DNA from: Acholeplasmatales bacterium
Lineage (GTDB): Bacteria > Bacillota_I > Bacilli_A > Acholeplasmatales > Anaeroplasmataceae
Length of the DNA stretch: 49,985 nucleotides
Assembly: GCA_016288855.1 (NCBI GenBank)
Contig: JAEELJ010000036.1
Location: 1-49,985 of the forward strand
Reading direction: 5' to 3'
Positions 17,250 to 28,023 of this stretch are shown piece by piece. Under the pieces are notes generated by a model. The model saw only the letters and a list, made by a program, of their open reading frames with translations, had not been told where the DNA came from and did not search any database. How positions within the stretch are numbered: position 1 is the first letter of the stretch; every line of letters begins with the position of its first letter. The position numbers were made by a program, and so were the translations under genes.

Positions 17250-19586
17250 CTATTTTATTTCTCTTGATTCATGACAAGTGAAATAAACAATTTGATACTT
17301 ATCAGAAATTGATTTCATTAAACGTTTAGATAATTCAAGCTTTGAATCATCAAAGTTTACAAATGGATCATCTAATATTACAAATGGCTTTTCATTTGGA
17401 TATAGACAGTCAATTAATGCAAGTCTCATACATAAATTAATAATTGTTTGTAATCCTCTTGAATATTGATCAAGCTCTTTAATACCATTTTCAGTAACAA
17501 ATTGGAATTTGAAATTAACATCAATGTTATAATCATTGTTCTTTTCTAAGAATAATGAAACATATTTGTTAACTGAATCTCTCATTGGTTTAACATATGT
17601 TTCTAAAAGTCTTGTTTGGCTTTCCTTTAAGAAATCACTTGTTAATCTAATCATATTATATTCATTATCAAGCTCATTGATAACATCAACTAATTCTTCT
17701 CTCTTTTCATTTAATGAATCAAGCTTATCAATATCAGATTCAAATTCAACTATCTTATTAGATAATGTAGTTTTTTCATTATTAATAGATTGAATTTTAT
17801 CATCTATTGCTGAAACTAGCTTATTTAATGCTTCAATATCAACATCTGTTTCCTTAACATCGCCAAGCTTATTTAAAGTAACATATTGATTATATCTAGC
17901 TTGTTTTTGAATTAAAAGATTTTCAATTTCTCTTTGTCTTCTTAGGTGTGTATTTAACTCACCAATCTTTTCTTCAACTGTTACTGCAGTTGTTGCAAAT
18001 TGCTGTAAGAAATCTAAGACAAGCTTTTCAATTTCTTTAATCTTAGACATAATTTCATCATTAGTCTTATTAGCACTTTCATATTCATCTTTAATTTCTT
18101 TATAACGTTGTGTATTAATACGAATAATATATAGGTTATTAGAGAAATCTGAAGAATAAAGGTGGTATTTACCAAAGAATTCTCTTAGTCTTTCTTCAGT
18201 TTGATGTAATTCGAAATCATAATTCTTAACCTTTGCATATGGGATTTCAATTCCTTGGTTCTTTTGGAAATTATAAACTATTAATGCTAAAGAACCAATT
18301 ATTCCTAATGCACCTATCGCAACACAAATAATACCAATAATTAATAAAGAATTCTTTAAATCAGGTGAATTTGTATTTTGCTCAGCTTGAGGTGCTGATT
18401 GAATAAATCCACTAATTATGATTAATGCAATACCAATTGCTGCAAGAATAACTGATGCAATTGCTAATATTATTGCAGTTGTATTTTTCTTCTTTTCAGT
18501 TTGTGGAGATGCTTGAGTATTCGCATGCTCTAAGGATTTAATGCTTTGATATTTTTCAACAGCCTTAGAGATTTCTTGAATTTCTTCATCTGTTGGTGGA
18601 TTATCATCCTTAAAATTAATTTGATTCTTTAAATCATTTAATCTTGTTTCAACATTTGTATATTGATTTTTAATTTCATAGGTTGTTTTTAAATTTAGTA
18701 ATTCCTTATTCTTTGTACGAATTCCTAATACCTCTTCTTGAGTTACCTTATGACCATTAAAAATCTGATTATTTTCTTCAAGCTGTCTCTTTGTATTTTC
18801 AATATCTTCCATGTAAGTTTTTGCAATACCTTGCATTGCAATCTTATCCTGAAGATGATGGAAATCTAAAATCTTTTTATTTGCATCTCTTTTTTGTTCT
18901 TGAAGATCAGAAAGATTTTTATTTAGATTTTGAATATTTTCTTCAATTTGCTTAACACCATCAATCTTATTATTGCATTCTTCGATTTCAGAATCTAATT
19001 CTGCAAGTTCAAATTTCTTTTCAATAATAAGACCTTTTTTAGAATTCATTTTTAATTCTTTTAATCTATCAGCAAGTATTCCTTGTGCCTCTTCATAAGT
19101 TTGAGAGTCATTTGTGCCACCAATTAGATTTGCAAGCTTTGCTTCAATATCAGAACCAAATCCTTCATCATATAATTCCTTTTGTGGAATAAATACACTT
19201 CTTTCAAATGATTTATCGTTTAAATTTAAGAATACTTCACCAATATTTGATCCAAATTTATTTAATTCAAGATTACTTTTTAAATCAAATATTTTAAATG
19301 AATCTAATGAAGCTTTTTGAGGTGAGAATTGACGTTCAATTCTATATTTATGGTCTCCAACCTCAATTACTAATGAACCACCAAATGAAGTTAGGTTGTT
19401 CCATGGAGTATATTTAGCTCTTTCAGTTCTATCATTTAAGCCATATAGCATAGCCTTAATGAAAACTGTCATAGTTGTTTTACCCCAACCATTTTCTTCA
19501 TATATAGAATTCATTTTTTCATTAAAATCATATGAATAATTATTAAATTTTCCAAATGAGGAAATATATAAGCTAATTAATTTCAT
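17250..19586 (-). CDS. yhaN: SbcC/YhaN-like AAA ATPase with central membrane segments
   Basis: A 778-residue RecN/SbcC-type ATPase. The N-terminal P-loop reads YEENGWGKTT (30-38), with Glu replacing the first Gly of the usual GxxxxGKT. Long coiled coils (about 190-350 and 455-650) flank two hydrophobic segments at 371-395 and 412-438 where SbcC has its zinc hook. The C-terminal half has SRGLQTIINLCMRLAL (signature region) and Walker B FVILDDPFVNFDD. The start lies one base after the nuclease stop, so the two form an Mre11/Rad50-like complex, here probably membrane-tethered. The role is likely DNA end processing. Confidence 0.85.
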   Translation of the reverse strand: MKLISLYISSFGKFNNYSYDFNEKMNSIYEENGWGKTTMTVFIKAMLYGLNDRTERAKYTPWNNLTSFGGSLVIEVGDHKYRIERQFSPQKASLDSFKIFDLKSNLELNKFGSNIGEVFLNLNDKSFERSVFIPQKELYDEGFGSDIEAKLANLIGGTNDSQTYEEAQGILADRLKELKMNSKKGLIIEKKFELAELDSEIEECNNKIDGVKQIEENIQNLNKNLSDLQEQKRDANKKILDFHHLQDKIAMQGIAKTYMEDIENTKRQLEENNQIFNGHKVTQEEVLGIRTKNKELLNLKTTYEIKNQYTNVETRLNDLKNQINFKDDNPPTDEEIQEISKAVEKYQSIKSLEHANTQASPQTEKKKNTTAIILAIASVILAAIGIALIIISGFIQSAPQAEQNTNSPDLKNSLLIIGIICVAIGALGIIGSLALIVYNFQKNQGIEIPYAKVKNYDFELHQTEERLREFFGKYHLYSSDFSNNLYIIRINTQRYKEIKDEYESANKTNDEIMSKIKEIEKLVLDFLQQFATTAVTVEEKIGELNTHLRRQREIENLLIQKQARYNQYVTLNKLGDVKETDVDIEALNKLVSAIDDKIQSINNEKTTLSNKIVEFESDIDKLDSLNEKREELVDVINELDNEYNMIRLTSDFLKESQTRLLETYVKPMRDSVNKYVSLFLEKNNDYNIDVNFKFQFVTENGIKELDQYSRGLQTIINLCMRLALIDCLYPNEKPFVILDDPFVNFDDSKLELSKRLMKSISDKYQIVYFTCHESREIK

Positions 19587-19587
19587 T

Positions 19588-20646
19588 TTATATTTCCTCC
19601 TTTAATAGAGCTTTAATACCATATTCAATAACTGAATTTTTTTCATCATCAGTAAGGTTAGAAGCTAAAACATTTCTAATAAATTCACCCTTTAATGATA
19701 CATCATTTTCAAAGTCCTTAGGATTAACATTTAATTTAGATTTATCTTCAACCTTCGCAAAGAAATATTCATCATTTAATGAATCTAGTAATAATTCATT
19801 TTGTTTAATAAGATCAATATTATATTTTCCAACTAATGTTATTTTAACCATATCAGTAGATGGTATACCATTAAGCTTTAGTGAAATAGTTTTTCTAATA
19901 TCAATCCAGTTATCTAGATTAGTTATATCAACTTCAATATTATGAAGCTCTCTTCTTGCAAATTTATGGAAATTAGATTTAATTTCTCCATTTTTAACTT
20001 CGATTTCAACGAATCCCTTTGGACCAATTTCATCAAATCCTCTTCCTTCAAGGCATCCAGGATATACATATATTCCCTTATCATCAAGTGAGCCTTTAAT
20101 ATATTTATGAATATGACCTAATGCTAAATAATTTATATTCTTATCCTTTAATAAATTTAAATTAATTGCATCTTCGCCTTCAATAGGTCCATGAATAACA
20201 ACAATATTTGGTTTTTTAGAATCTAGTGATAAAGTATCATACATATATGTTTTAGATGCTTCATTATATACTATTGCAGTAATATCAACATCATCATATG
20301 TAATAGTTTGCCACTTAGAATTAAATGTATATAGATTTGATGGAACATCATCAAATTCTGAAATTATTAAGTCCTCATCATGATTTCCACTAACATATAT
20401 AAAGTCAATATTAGAATATTCTCTAATTAGTCCAACAATAAACTCACGTGTTTTAATTGAGACTCTAGCTTTATCAAACATATCTCCAGCAATAATAATT
20501 GCTTTAACATCATTAGTTTTAGCATACTCAACCAATCTTTTGAATGACAATAATAATTCATTTTTTCTTTCTTTTGCTTTTAATGAATCTAGATGTGTTT
20601 CCATCTTAGAATCAATATGAAGATCTGCAGTATGAATTATTTTCAT
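19588..20646 (-). CDS. yhaO: Mre11/SbcD/YhaO-type metallophosphoesterase nuclease
   Basis: A 352-residue calcineurin-like nuclease with all metal motifs: HTADLHID, AGDMFD, SGNHDE, VIHGP and GHIHKY. The C-terminal capping region (about 230-350) is variable, as in YhaO/SbcD. It should be a Mn-dependent DNA nuclease partnered with the adjacent SbcC-like ATPase; the final codons carry the GGAGGA ribosome site for that gene. The upstream region is very AT-rich with several possible -10 boxes and GGGAGG before the ATG. Confidence 0.9.
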   Translation of the reverse strand: MKIIHTADLHIDSKMETHLDSLKAKERKNELLLSFKRLVEYAKTNDVKAIIIAGDMFDKARVSIKTREFIVGLIREYSNIDFIYVSGNHDEDLIISEFDDVPSNLYTFNSKWQTITYDDVDITAIVYNEASKTYMYDTLSLDSKKPNIVVIHGPIEGEDAINLNLLKDKNINYLALGHIHKYIKGSLDDKGIYVYPGCLEGRGFDEIGPKGFVEIEVKNGEIKSNFHKFARRELHNIEVDITNLDNWIDIRKTISLKLNGIPSTDMVKITLVGKYNIDLIKQNELLLDSLNDEYFFAKVEDKSKLNVNPKDFENDVSLKGEFIRNVLASNLTDDEKNSVIEYGIKALLKEEI

Positions 20647-20729
20647 ATTATGGTCCTCCCAAAAATTACTATACTATAATTATATAATAATTATCTTAAA
20701 ATTTATATATTTTATTTAATGAAAATAAA

Positions 20730-20756
20730 TGAAAAAGGATAGCCTATGCTATCCTT
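20730..20756 (-). terminator. Terminator of the FprA operon
   Basis: AAGGATAGC, loop CTAT, GCTATCCTT: a perfect 9-bp stem followed on the minus strand by TTTTTCATTT, directly after the HAD hydrolase stop. Confidence 0.85.
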
Positions 20757-20758
20757 AC

Positions 20759-21394
20759 TTATAAACAATTAACATCATAAATTGCTGTTACAAAATTTTT
20801 TACTTCTTCTATTTCTTTTTCGTTAAATTGATCCTTTATAAATATTGTATCAAAGCCATATTTTGAAGCTGTTTTAATAACATCCTTATCATTATCTAGG
20901 ATTAAAATTTTATCCCTTGGAATATTATTATCGTATGTAATATATTCAAATCCGGAATCATCATATTTTGATATATTTAATTCCTTTGCAGTATAAATTT
21001 TATTGAAATAATCTTTTATATTATTAGCTTCTAAAGATGGTATTACAATTTTACTAGGAGATGAAGAAAATAGTATTTTCTTCTTCATAGATAATCTTTC
21101 TAATAAAGATTTCATATTTGGTCTTGTTTTAACTGATGGATAAGTATCAAGAATGAATAATTCCATTTCCTTTAATACCTCATCAATTCCACCCTCAAGG
21201 TCATATTCTTCAATGAATTTATTTGCAACATCATGAGTTAAGTAATAAACTACAGTGTCGTCTAAATCATCCTTTGGCTTTTTACCCTTATGTAATATAA
21301 ATTCAGTTGATATATGATACCAGTAAGGCATTGAATCAAGAATTACACCATCATAATCAAATATTATTAATTCATATTTAGAAAAATCAAACAT
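20759..21394 (-). CDS. HAD superfamily hydrolase (phosphatase-like)
   Basis: A 211-residue HAD protein: nucleophile motif IIFDYDGVILDS (Asp13, Asp15), motif II Ser in ILFSSSPSK, and acidic motif IV ILILDNDKD. A helical cap lies between motifs I and II, as in phosphoglycolate phosphatase/beta-phosphoglucomutase-like enzymes. Its ATG overlaps the FprA stop (TAATG), so it is translationally coupled. The substrate is unknown. Confidence 0.88.
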   Translation of the reverse strand: MFDFSKYELIIFDYDGVILDSMPYWYHISTEFILHKGKKPKDDLDDTVVYYLTHDVANKFIEEYDLEGGIDEVLKEMELFILDTYPSVKTRPNMKSLLERLSMKKKILFSSSPSKIVIPSLEANNIKDYFNKIYTAKELNISKYDDSGFEYITYDNNIPRDKILILDNDKDVIKTASKYGFDTIFIKDQFNEKEIEEVKNFVTAIYDVNCL

Positions 21395-22524
21395 TATTTC
21401 TTTAGTGCTCCAACAAGTAAATTTAGTTGTTGAACAGTATCAGAAGTTATAGCACCCTTCATTGTAATTGTAGGAGTAATAATATCACAATTCTTGAAGT
21501 AAACATCAATATATTCCTTCATCTTTTTATTAGCTATAGGTGCCCATGAGCCATTTTCAATTAATGCAATAGTTCTTCCTTGGTAATTTCTTTCAGCTAA
21601 AGCATTTAAGAATGTCTTCATAACTGGGAATAAATCTCCATTATATGTTGGACATGCTAAAACTATTTTCTTATAATAGAAGGCCTTAGATACAGCCTCA
21701 GATAAATCAAATCTTGCTAAATCAATAATTTCAGAATTCTTCATTTGAAGCTGATCGTATAATCTCATTGCAGCTTTTCTTGTGTTACCATAAATAGATG
21801 CATAGAAAATACATACTCCATTATCCTCAGGCTGATATGTTGACCATTTTGTATATAAATCAATTACATGAGCTAATGTTTCTTTAATAATTGGTCCATG
21901 TAATGGAAGAATTGCTCTAATATTAAATGGTGTAAGCTTCTTTATTAGTTGATTAACCTGAACACCATATTTACCAATAATACCATGGTAATATCTTCTT
22001 GCTTCATCATCCCAGTTGTCTTCAAATTTTAAAGCACCGAATTTACCAAATGCATCTGCACTAAATAATATTCCATTATCAACAGACATCATTACCTCTG
22101 GCCAATGTACCATAGGTGCAAAAACGAAAGTTAATGAATCATTTTTACCTAATGATATCTTGTCTCCATCCTTTACTTCTTTCTTATTAGCCAAAACCAA
22201 TTGTGGGTAGAATTGCTTTAACATTACAAAAGTTTTAGCATTACCTACAACTGTAGTTGTTGGATATTTTTTTAAGAATGCTTGTACAGCTCCTGAGTGA
22301 TCAGGCTCCATATGATGTAATACTAAATAATCAGGAACCTTTTTATTTAATACCTTTTTAATATTTTCTAACCATTCATTTGCATATGCAAATTCAACAG
22401 TATCCATTACAGCTATTTTTTCATCATAAATAACATATGAGTTATAGCTCATACCATTTTTTACAACATACTGACTTTCAAATAAATCAACATTTAAATC
22501 ATCAACGCCAACATATTTAATCAT
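21394..22524 (-). CDS. fprA: FprA-type flavodiiron protein (O2/NO reductase)
   Basis: A 376-residue A-type flavoprotein. The N-terminal metallo-beta-lactamase domain has the di-iron ligands HHMEPDH (His71, Glu73, Asp75, His76), a His in PMVHWPE, Asp in SADAFG and His in LPLHGP. The C-terminal flavodoxin domain starts at FYASIYGNTRKAA. There is no rubredoxin extension, so electrons come from a separate donor. The enzyme reduces O2 or NO to water or N2O and protects anaerobes. It sits between a CoA-binding protein (8-bp overlap) and a HAD phosphatase (TAATG overlap). Confidence 0.93.
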   Translation of the reverse strand: MIKYVGVDDLNVDLFESQYVVKNGMSYNSYVIYDEKIAVMDTVEFAYANEWLENIKKVLNKKVPDYLVLHHMEPDHSGAVQAFLKKYPTTTVVGNAKTFVMLKQFYPQLVLANKKEVKDGDKISLGKNDSLTFVFAPMVHWPEVMMSVDNGILFSADAFGKFGALKFEDNWDDEARRYYHGIIGKYGVQVNQLIKKLTPFNIRAILPLHGPIIKETLAHVIDLYTKWSTYQPEDNGVCIFYASIYGNTRKAAMRLYDQLQMKNSEIIDLARFDLSEAVSKAFYYKKIVLACPTYNGDLFPVMKTFLNALAERNYQGRTIALIENGSWAPIANKKMKEYIDVYFKNCDIITPTITMKGAITSDTVQQLNLLVGALKK

Positions 22525-22894
22525 TATTCTCTACCTCGATTCCTTTATATACTTTGAATGCTAAAAGTAAGCATCCTAAAACATAATCAATATTATGTTC
22601 CTTTAAATAATTTATTATCTCATCAGATTCAGCACCTGGTTGGATAACAACATATTTATAAGTCTTTTTAGAGTCTTTTAAATATTCTAATCCGTATTTA
22701 GGATTTATGCATAAATCAAGTACATCAATATCAAATGGCACTTCATTTAATGAATTACCATCTTCTTTAATTGAAAAGCAATTTTTATTTGCTCTTAGGA
22801 TACTAGATTTAATTTTATATGCATACTTTTCTTTATTAATAGTATTACCTATAATAACAAAGTTATTAAATTCTAAACTCTCCTTAATATTCAT
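22517..22894 (-). CDS. CoA-binding domain protein
   Basis: A 125-residue Rossmann-fold protein of the CoA_binding (YccU-like) family: FVIIGNTINKEKYAYKI near the N-terminus, VLDLCINPKYGLEYLKD in the middle, and YVVIQPGAESDEIINYLKEHNIDYVLGCLLLAF, in which QPGAESDEI matches the family and the Cys near the end is conserved. The biochemical role is not well defined. Overlap with fprA suggests a redox or metabolic link. Confidence 0.85.
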   Translation of the reverse strand: MNIKESLEFNNFVIIGNTINKEKYAYKIKSSILRANKNCFSIKEDGNSLNEVPFDIDVLDLCINPKYGLEYLKDSKKTYKYVVIQPGAESDEIINYLKEHNIDYVLGCLLLAFKVYKGIEVENND

Positions 22895-22974
22895 TAATAT
22901 TTCCCCTTAAAATAAACTTCTTTATTTAATTATACAAGAATTCTTATGATTTGTTAATTAGATTATTACAAATA

Positions 22975-23007
22975 AAAGAAAAAAGTCTAGATTATTAAAA
23001 TCTAGAC
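22975..23007 (-). terminator. Terminator of groESL
   Basis: GTCTAGATT, five-base loop, AATCTAGAC: a perfect 9-bp stem followed on the minus strand by TTTTTTCTTTT, 7 bp after the groEL stop. Confidence 0.88.
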
Positions 23008-23014
23008 ATATTTT

Positions 23015-24640
<1,626 letters not shown>

Positions 24641-24922
24641 TTATTCAATAACTGCAAGAATATCATCTTGTGAAACTATTAAGTAATCCTCACTAGAAAT
24701 CTTAACCTTAGTTGGACTATAGCTTTTATAAATAACCTTATCTCCAACCTTAACATTCATAGGAATTAATTCGCCATTATCCTTCTTTATACCTTCTCCT
24801 ACAGCAACAACCACTGCGTATTCAGGTTCTTCTTCAGTCTTAGATAAGATAATTCCTGATGCTGTCTTATTTTCAATTTTTTCCTTTTTTAAAACCACAT
24901 TATTATTTAATGGTCTAATCAT
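24641..24922 (-). CDS. groS: Co-chaperonin GroES (Hsp10)
   Basis: A 93-residue GroES: IRPLNNNVVLKKEK at the N-terminus, the mobile loop ENKTASGIILSKTEEEP, and VKVGDKVIYKSYSPTKVKISSEDYLIVSQDDILAVIE. It caps the GroEL ring. First gene of groESL, preceded by a good promoter and a CIRCE-like operator, so it is likely heat-regulated by HrcA. Confidence 0.97.
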   Translation of the reverse strand: MIRPLNNNVVLKKEKIENKTASGIILSKTEEEPEYAVVVAVGEGIKKDNGELIPMNVKVGDKVIYKSYSPTKVKISSEDYLIVSQDDILAVIE

Positions 24923-24944
24923 TTTAAAACCTTCCTTCTGTAGA

Positions 24945-24971
24945 TTGGCACTCTTTAGTATTAACTGCCAA
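24945..24971. promoter_or_regulatory. CIRCE-like HrcA operator (divergent left arm)
   Basis: On the minus strand TTGGCAGTT, nine-base spacer, GAGTGCCAA. The CIRCE consensus is TTAGCACTC-N9-GAGTGCTAA: the right arm differs at one base and the left arm at four. It lies just after the transcription start of groES, the usual place. hrcA itself is not in the window. Confidence 0.8.
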
Positions 24972-24982
24972 TTACATTTTCA

Positions 24983-25010
24983 ATTATAGTCCATTTTTAC
25001 ACACTGTCAA
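24983..25010 (-). promoter_or_regulatory. groESL promoter
   Basis: Minus strand: perfect TTGACA (25005-25010), 16 bp, perfect TATAAT (24983-24988). The start falls next to the CIRCE-like operator. Confidence 0.88.
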
Positions 25011-25019
25011 GTTTTTATA

Positions 25020-25059
25020 CATAAAAAAAAGATTTACCTAAAAATATAGATAAATCTTT
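25020..25059 (-). terminator. Terminator of the J-domain operon
   Basis: AAAGATTTA at 25028-25036 pairs with TAAATCTTT at 25051-25059, with a further inner CTA/TAG pairing; the minus strand continues with a T-rich tail. It overlaps the J-domain stop codon and insulates groESL. Confidence 0.7.
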
Positions 25060-25654
25060 ATCTTAATACTGCAATAGTTAATAATAGCAATAATGTTACA
25101 ATTAAACCAATTAATAATAAAATAAATGAATACATTATATTTATTTTCTTTTTAGATTCATTTATATAAAATGAAGAATCTTTATAATATGAAATATTAT
25201 TTAACACCTTTATTGTCTTAAAATATCTTTTCTTATTAAAATAAGAAATTCCATCATTATATATCTTATTATTTATAGATTCTAATATAATAATTGCTTC
25301 TTCCTTTAATTTAATTGAATCCTTATAATCCCCTAAGCTAGAAAACAAATTTATTGCAGTTAAATAATCATCACTATTAAAGCATTCAATAGCTTTAGAA
25401 TAAATATATTCATTAGAATTATTTGAATAATAATACATCCTCAAATTTTCTATGTAAGCTAAATTATTTATTAAAAAATTCTTAGCGTCAATTAATTTAA
25501 CAAATTCATTTCCATCCTTATTTACTGAAGTATCTGGATGATATTTTTTGGCAAGAATTTTATATCTTTTATTTATTTCTTCCTTTGATACTTCATCATA
25601 ATTATTAAATTCAAATAAAATTAAACAATTCTTCAATTTCTCTTCAAATGTCAT
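25058..25654 (-). CDS. Tail-anchored J-domain protein
   Basis: A 198-residue protein with an N-terminal J-domain (about 1-60; EINKRYKILAKKYHPDTS, HPD at 39-41), a helical repeat region with TPR-like spacing (SKAIECFNSDDYLTAINLFSSLGDYKDS and a second similar unit) and a single C-terminal hydrophobic segment (about 172-195), so the J-domain faces the cytosol. It should recruit DnaK to a membrane site. It starts one base after the stop of the CpXC protein, which suggests joint function. Confidence 0.83.
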   Translation of the reverse strand: MTFEEKLKNCLILFEFNNYDEVSKEEINKRYKILAKKYHPDTSVNKDGNEFVKLIDAKNFLINNLAYIENLRMYYYSNNSNEYIYSKAIECFNSDDYLTAINLFSSLGDYKDSIKLKEEAIIILESINNKIYNDGISYFNKKRYFKTIKVLNNISYYKDSSFYINESKKKINIMYSFILLLIGLIVTLLLLLTIAVLR

Positions 25655-25655
25655 A

Positions 25656-27092
25656 TTAATAATTAATTAAAATAATATTTCTTATTTTTCTTATTGCAAC
25701 ATTACATAAATAATTATAATTATCTAAATCTAAATTATGCTTATTAATTACCTCTTCTTTAGATATTCTACCATCTATAGAATAAATAATATCTAAATAA
25801 ACATCTCCTAAATAAGCCTTCTCTAAATCAGTAATCATATCAATAAACGAAGACATTCTTTCATTATAAGAAAAATATATTGAGCTTCTATAATCCATCA
25901 GCTCATGAGCTTCCATTTTCAAATTAGCATCAACAAATAATATACCCTTATAGCTTTTTGGATCCATTGTAACAATTCTTATTACATCATCTAAAGATGA
26001 AGCAATCTTTAATCCATCATCATTAGAAGCATATATTCTAACATAACCATCATCATCTTTTAATATATCATTTTCTATTTCAGCAAAAACAAATGTATTA
26101 AACATTAAATCATCAGGTCTATAATCTATATCCTTCTTTTCCTTATATAGCTTTAAGGCATCAACTAAAGGTGAATTATCTATTTTAATATCAACCTTTC
26201 TAACTGCCTTTAATTCTCTTTTACCTATAACAGTTGGATATCCTAATAATTCTAAAGAAAAATCTAGCAAATGTCCTTCTCTTACATTTAATATAACTGC
26301 GTTATATAAAGAATCCTCACTATATATAACAACATCATCTCCAGCCTCACAATAATCCTTTAAAAGCTCTGGAATATATACCTCTTCTATAATACCATTA
26401 TGCTCAATCAAGCCTACATGGTAAATATTATTATCAATATAGCAATATCCATTTTTATTTAAAATAATATTTTGAGCTAAATCTAAGTCTAGCATTAACG
26501 CATTATTGCCTTCCATTATTCTTGTTATTTCAGGTAATAAATCATTATAGTATTCAAAATTAAAAGGTATTGTTCTTAAATCATTTTCTTTAATTTCTAA
26601 ATTAATTAATAATTTATTATCAGATGAATAATCAAGTGACATAGATCTAATTTCTTCAATATCATCCTTATATACCTTTAATAAATTATGTCTTAATATA
26701 ACAAAAAATATTCTTAAATATCTTGTGTCTATATGATTTTCAGATGCGATTATATTAGTTTTAAAATCTAATAAATTAGTTGAAAAGCTATAATTAAGCT
26801 TTGGCGTGTTATCCTCTAGTGCTAAATCAGATATATTTATAAATGCATCATAATTCTTATAGCAATCATATAGATCTCCTAAATAAGACATAAAGCCATT
26901 TTTAAAATCAGAATATATCATTGACTGAGGAATAAATGTTTTATTGTTACAATTAGGACAATTATGCATAAAAATCATTCCAGTTAATACATCATCTCTT
27001 AATTCAGGATTATCCATTATATTAACCTCATTATAAATATTTTCTTTATAATTAAAGCCACATTTCTCGCATGTGTAATTAATCTCTTTCAT
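25656..27092 (-). CDS. CpXC domain protein with long unknown C-terminal region
   Basis: A 478-residue protein. The N-terminus is a CpXC-type zinc ribbon (CEKCG with Cys8 and Cys11; CPNCN with Cys45 and Cys48) in the usual FxP-SMIYSDFKN context. The remaining 400 residues are acidic and not recognised; no signal peptide or membrane helix is evident. It is coupled to a D-2-hydroxyacid dehydrogenase (8-bp gap) and a J-domain protein (1-bp gap). CpXC proteins are of unknown function. Confidence 0.75.
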   Translation of the reverse strand: MKEINYTCEKCGFNYKENIYNEVNIMDNPELRDDVLTGMIFMHNCPNCNNKTFIPQSMIYSDFKNGFMSYLGDLYDCYKNYDAFINISDLALEDNTPKLNYSFSTNLLDFKTNIIASENHIDTRYLRIFFVILRHNLLKVYKDDIEEIRSMSLDYSSDNKLLINLEIKENDLRTIPFNFEYYNDLLPEITRIMEGNNALMLDLDLAQNIILNKNGYCYIDNNIYHVGLIEHNGIIEEVYIPELLKDYCEAGDDVVIYSEDSLYNAVILNVREGHLLDFSLELLGYPTVIGKRELKAVRKVDIKIDNSPLVDALKLYKEKKDIDYRPDDLMFNTFVFAEIENDILKDDDGYVRIYASNDDGLKIASSLDDVIRIVTMDPKSYKGILFVDANLKMEAHELMDYRSSIYFSYNERMSSFIDMITDLEKAYLGDVYLDIIYSIDGRISKEEVINKHNLDLDNYNYLCNVAIRKIRNIILINY

Positions 27093-27100
27093 AATTACTC

Positions 27101-27976
27101 CTATAATTCATCATCAATTTTAATACCATCTAGGATATTAATTAAATTATTATATAATCTTTCTCCCATTTCATCTAAGGCTTCTTTTGTGTTTGCGCCG
27201 ATATGAGGTAGGATTATTGTATTATAATTTAAGATTTCATCATCTAACATAACAGGCTCTGGATAATATGTATCACAGCCAAAGCCTTTAATTAAATTAT
27301 TCTTTAATGCATATTTTAAATCAAAATTATTAATTAAAGCCCCTCTTGCTGAATTAATAATATATGGTTTCTTTTCCATCAATAAAAAAGCATCCTTATT
27401 TATCATTTCCTTTGTTTCATCAGTTAATGCTAAAGCTAAAATGATATAATCAGATTTTTTATATAATTCTTCTAGGCTAACATTTATGACATTAGGGATA
27501 TCTTTTTTAGTTCTATTATATCCAATAATATTACAGCCAAAGCCATTATATAGAATTTCTTTAGTTCTAATTCCTATATGTCCTAATCCAATAATACCAA
27601 CTGTTTTTCCTCTAAGCTCTTCACCTAAATAATTAATATCTCCAAGTATCCTTGTTTTTTTAACCTCATCATATTTTCTTGCAAGATTAAGCATAAGCAT
27701 AACATTTAATTCAGAGACTGCATTCACATTTAAAAAAGGTGTTCTAAACACAATAATCCCCTTTTCTTTTGCATAATCTAGATCAATCATATTATATCCA
27801 GTACCATGTACTGCAATAATTTTTAAAAATTTATTATTATCAATAATATTTTTATCTACAACCTGATTTCTAGATATTATAATTTCACAATTAAAAATAT
27901 CCTTAGTTAAAGTGAATATTTTATTAAGCTTTTCTATTAAATTTATAGATACTGGTTCATTTAAATAAATTCTCAT
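27101..27976 (-). CDS. D-isomer specific 2-hydroxyacid dehydrogenase
   Basis: A 291-residue NAD-dependent dehydrogenase: AVHGTGYNMIDLDYAKEKGI, Rossmann motif GIIGLGHIGIR, and the catalytic Arg (NSARGAL), Glu (YPEPVM) and His (LPHIGANT). Possible substrates are phosphoglycerate-, lactate- or hydroxyisocaproate-type acids. The start is taken at the ATG with AGGAG (27976); an in-frame TTG at 27997 would lie upstream of the predicted transcription start. First gene of the operon with the CpXC and J-domain genes. Confidence 0.92.
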   Translation of the reverse strand: MRIYLNEPVSINLIEKLNKIFTLTKDIFNCEIIISRNQVVDKNIIDNNKFLKIIAVHGTGYNMIDLDYAKEKGIIVFRTPFLNVNAVSELNVMLMLNLARKYDEVKKTRILGDINYLGEELRGKTVGIIGLGHIGIRTKEILYNGFGCNIIGYNRTKKDIPNVINVSLEELYKKSDYIILALALTDETKEMINKDAFLLMEKKPYIINSARGALINNFDLKYALKNNLIKGFGCDTYYPEPVMLDDEILNYNTIILPHIGANTKEALDEMGERLYNNLINILDGIKIDDEL

Positions 27977-27999
27977 ATAATCTCCTAAAAAGTACAATT

Positions 28000-28008
28000 A
28001 TTATAACA
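28000..28008 (-). promoter_or_regulatory. Extended -10 promoter of the dehydrogenase/CpXC/J-domain operon
   Basis: Minus strand TGTTATAAT with a perfect TATAAT (28000-28005); the -35 TTTTAA is weak. The predicted start near 27993 leaves about 17 nt before the ATG. Confidence 0.55.
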
Positions 28009-28023
28009 TATAATATTTTTAAT

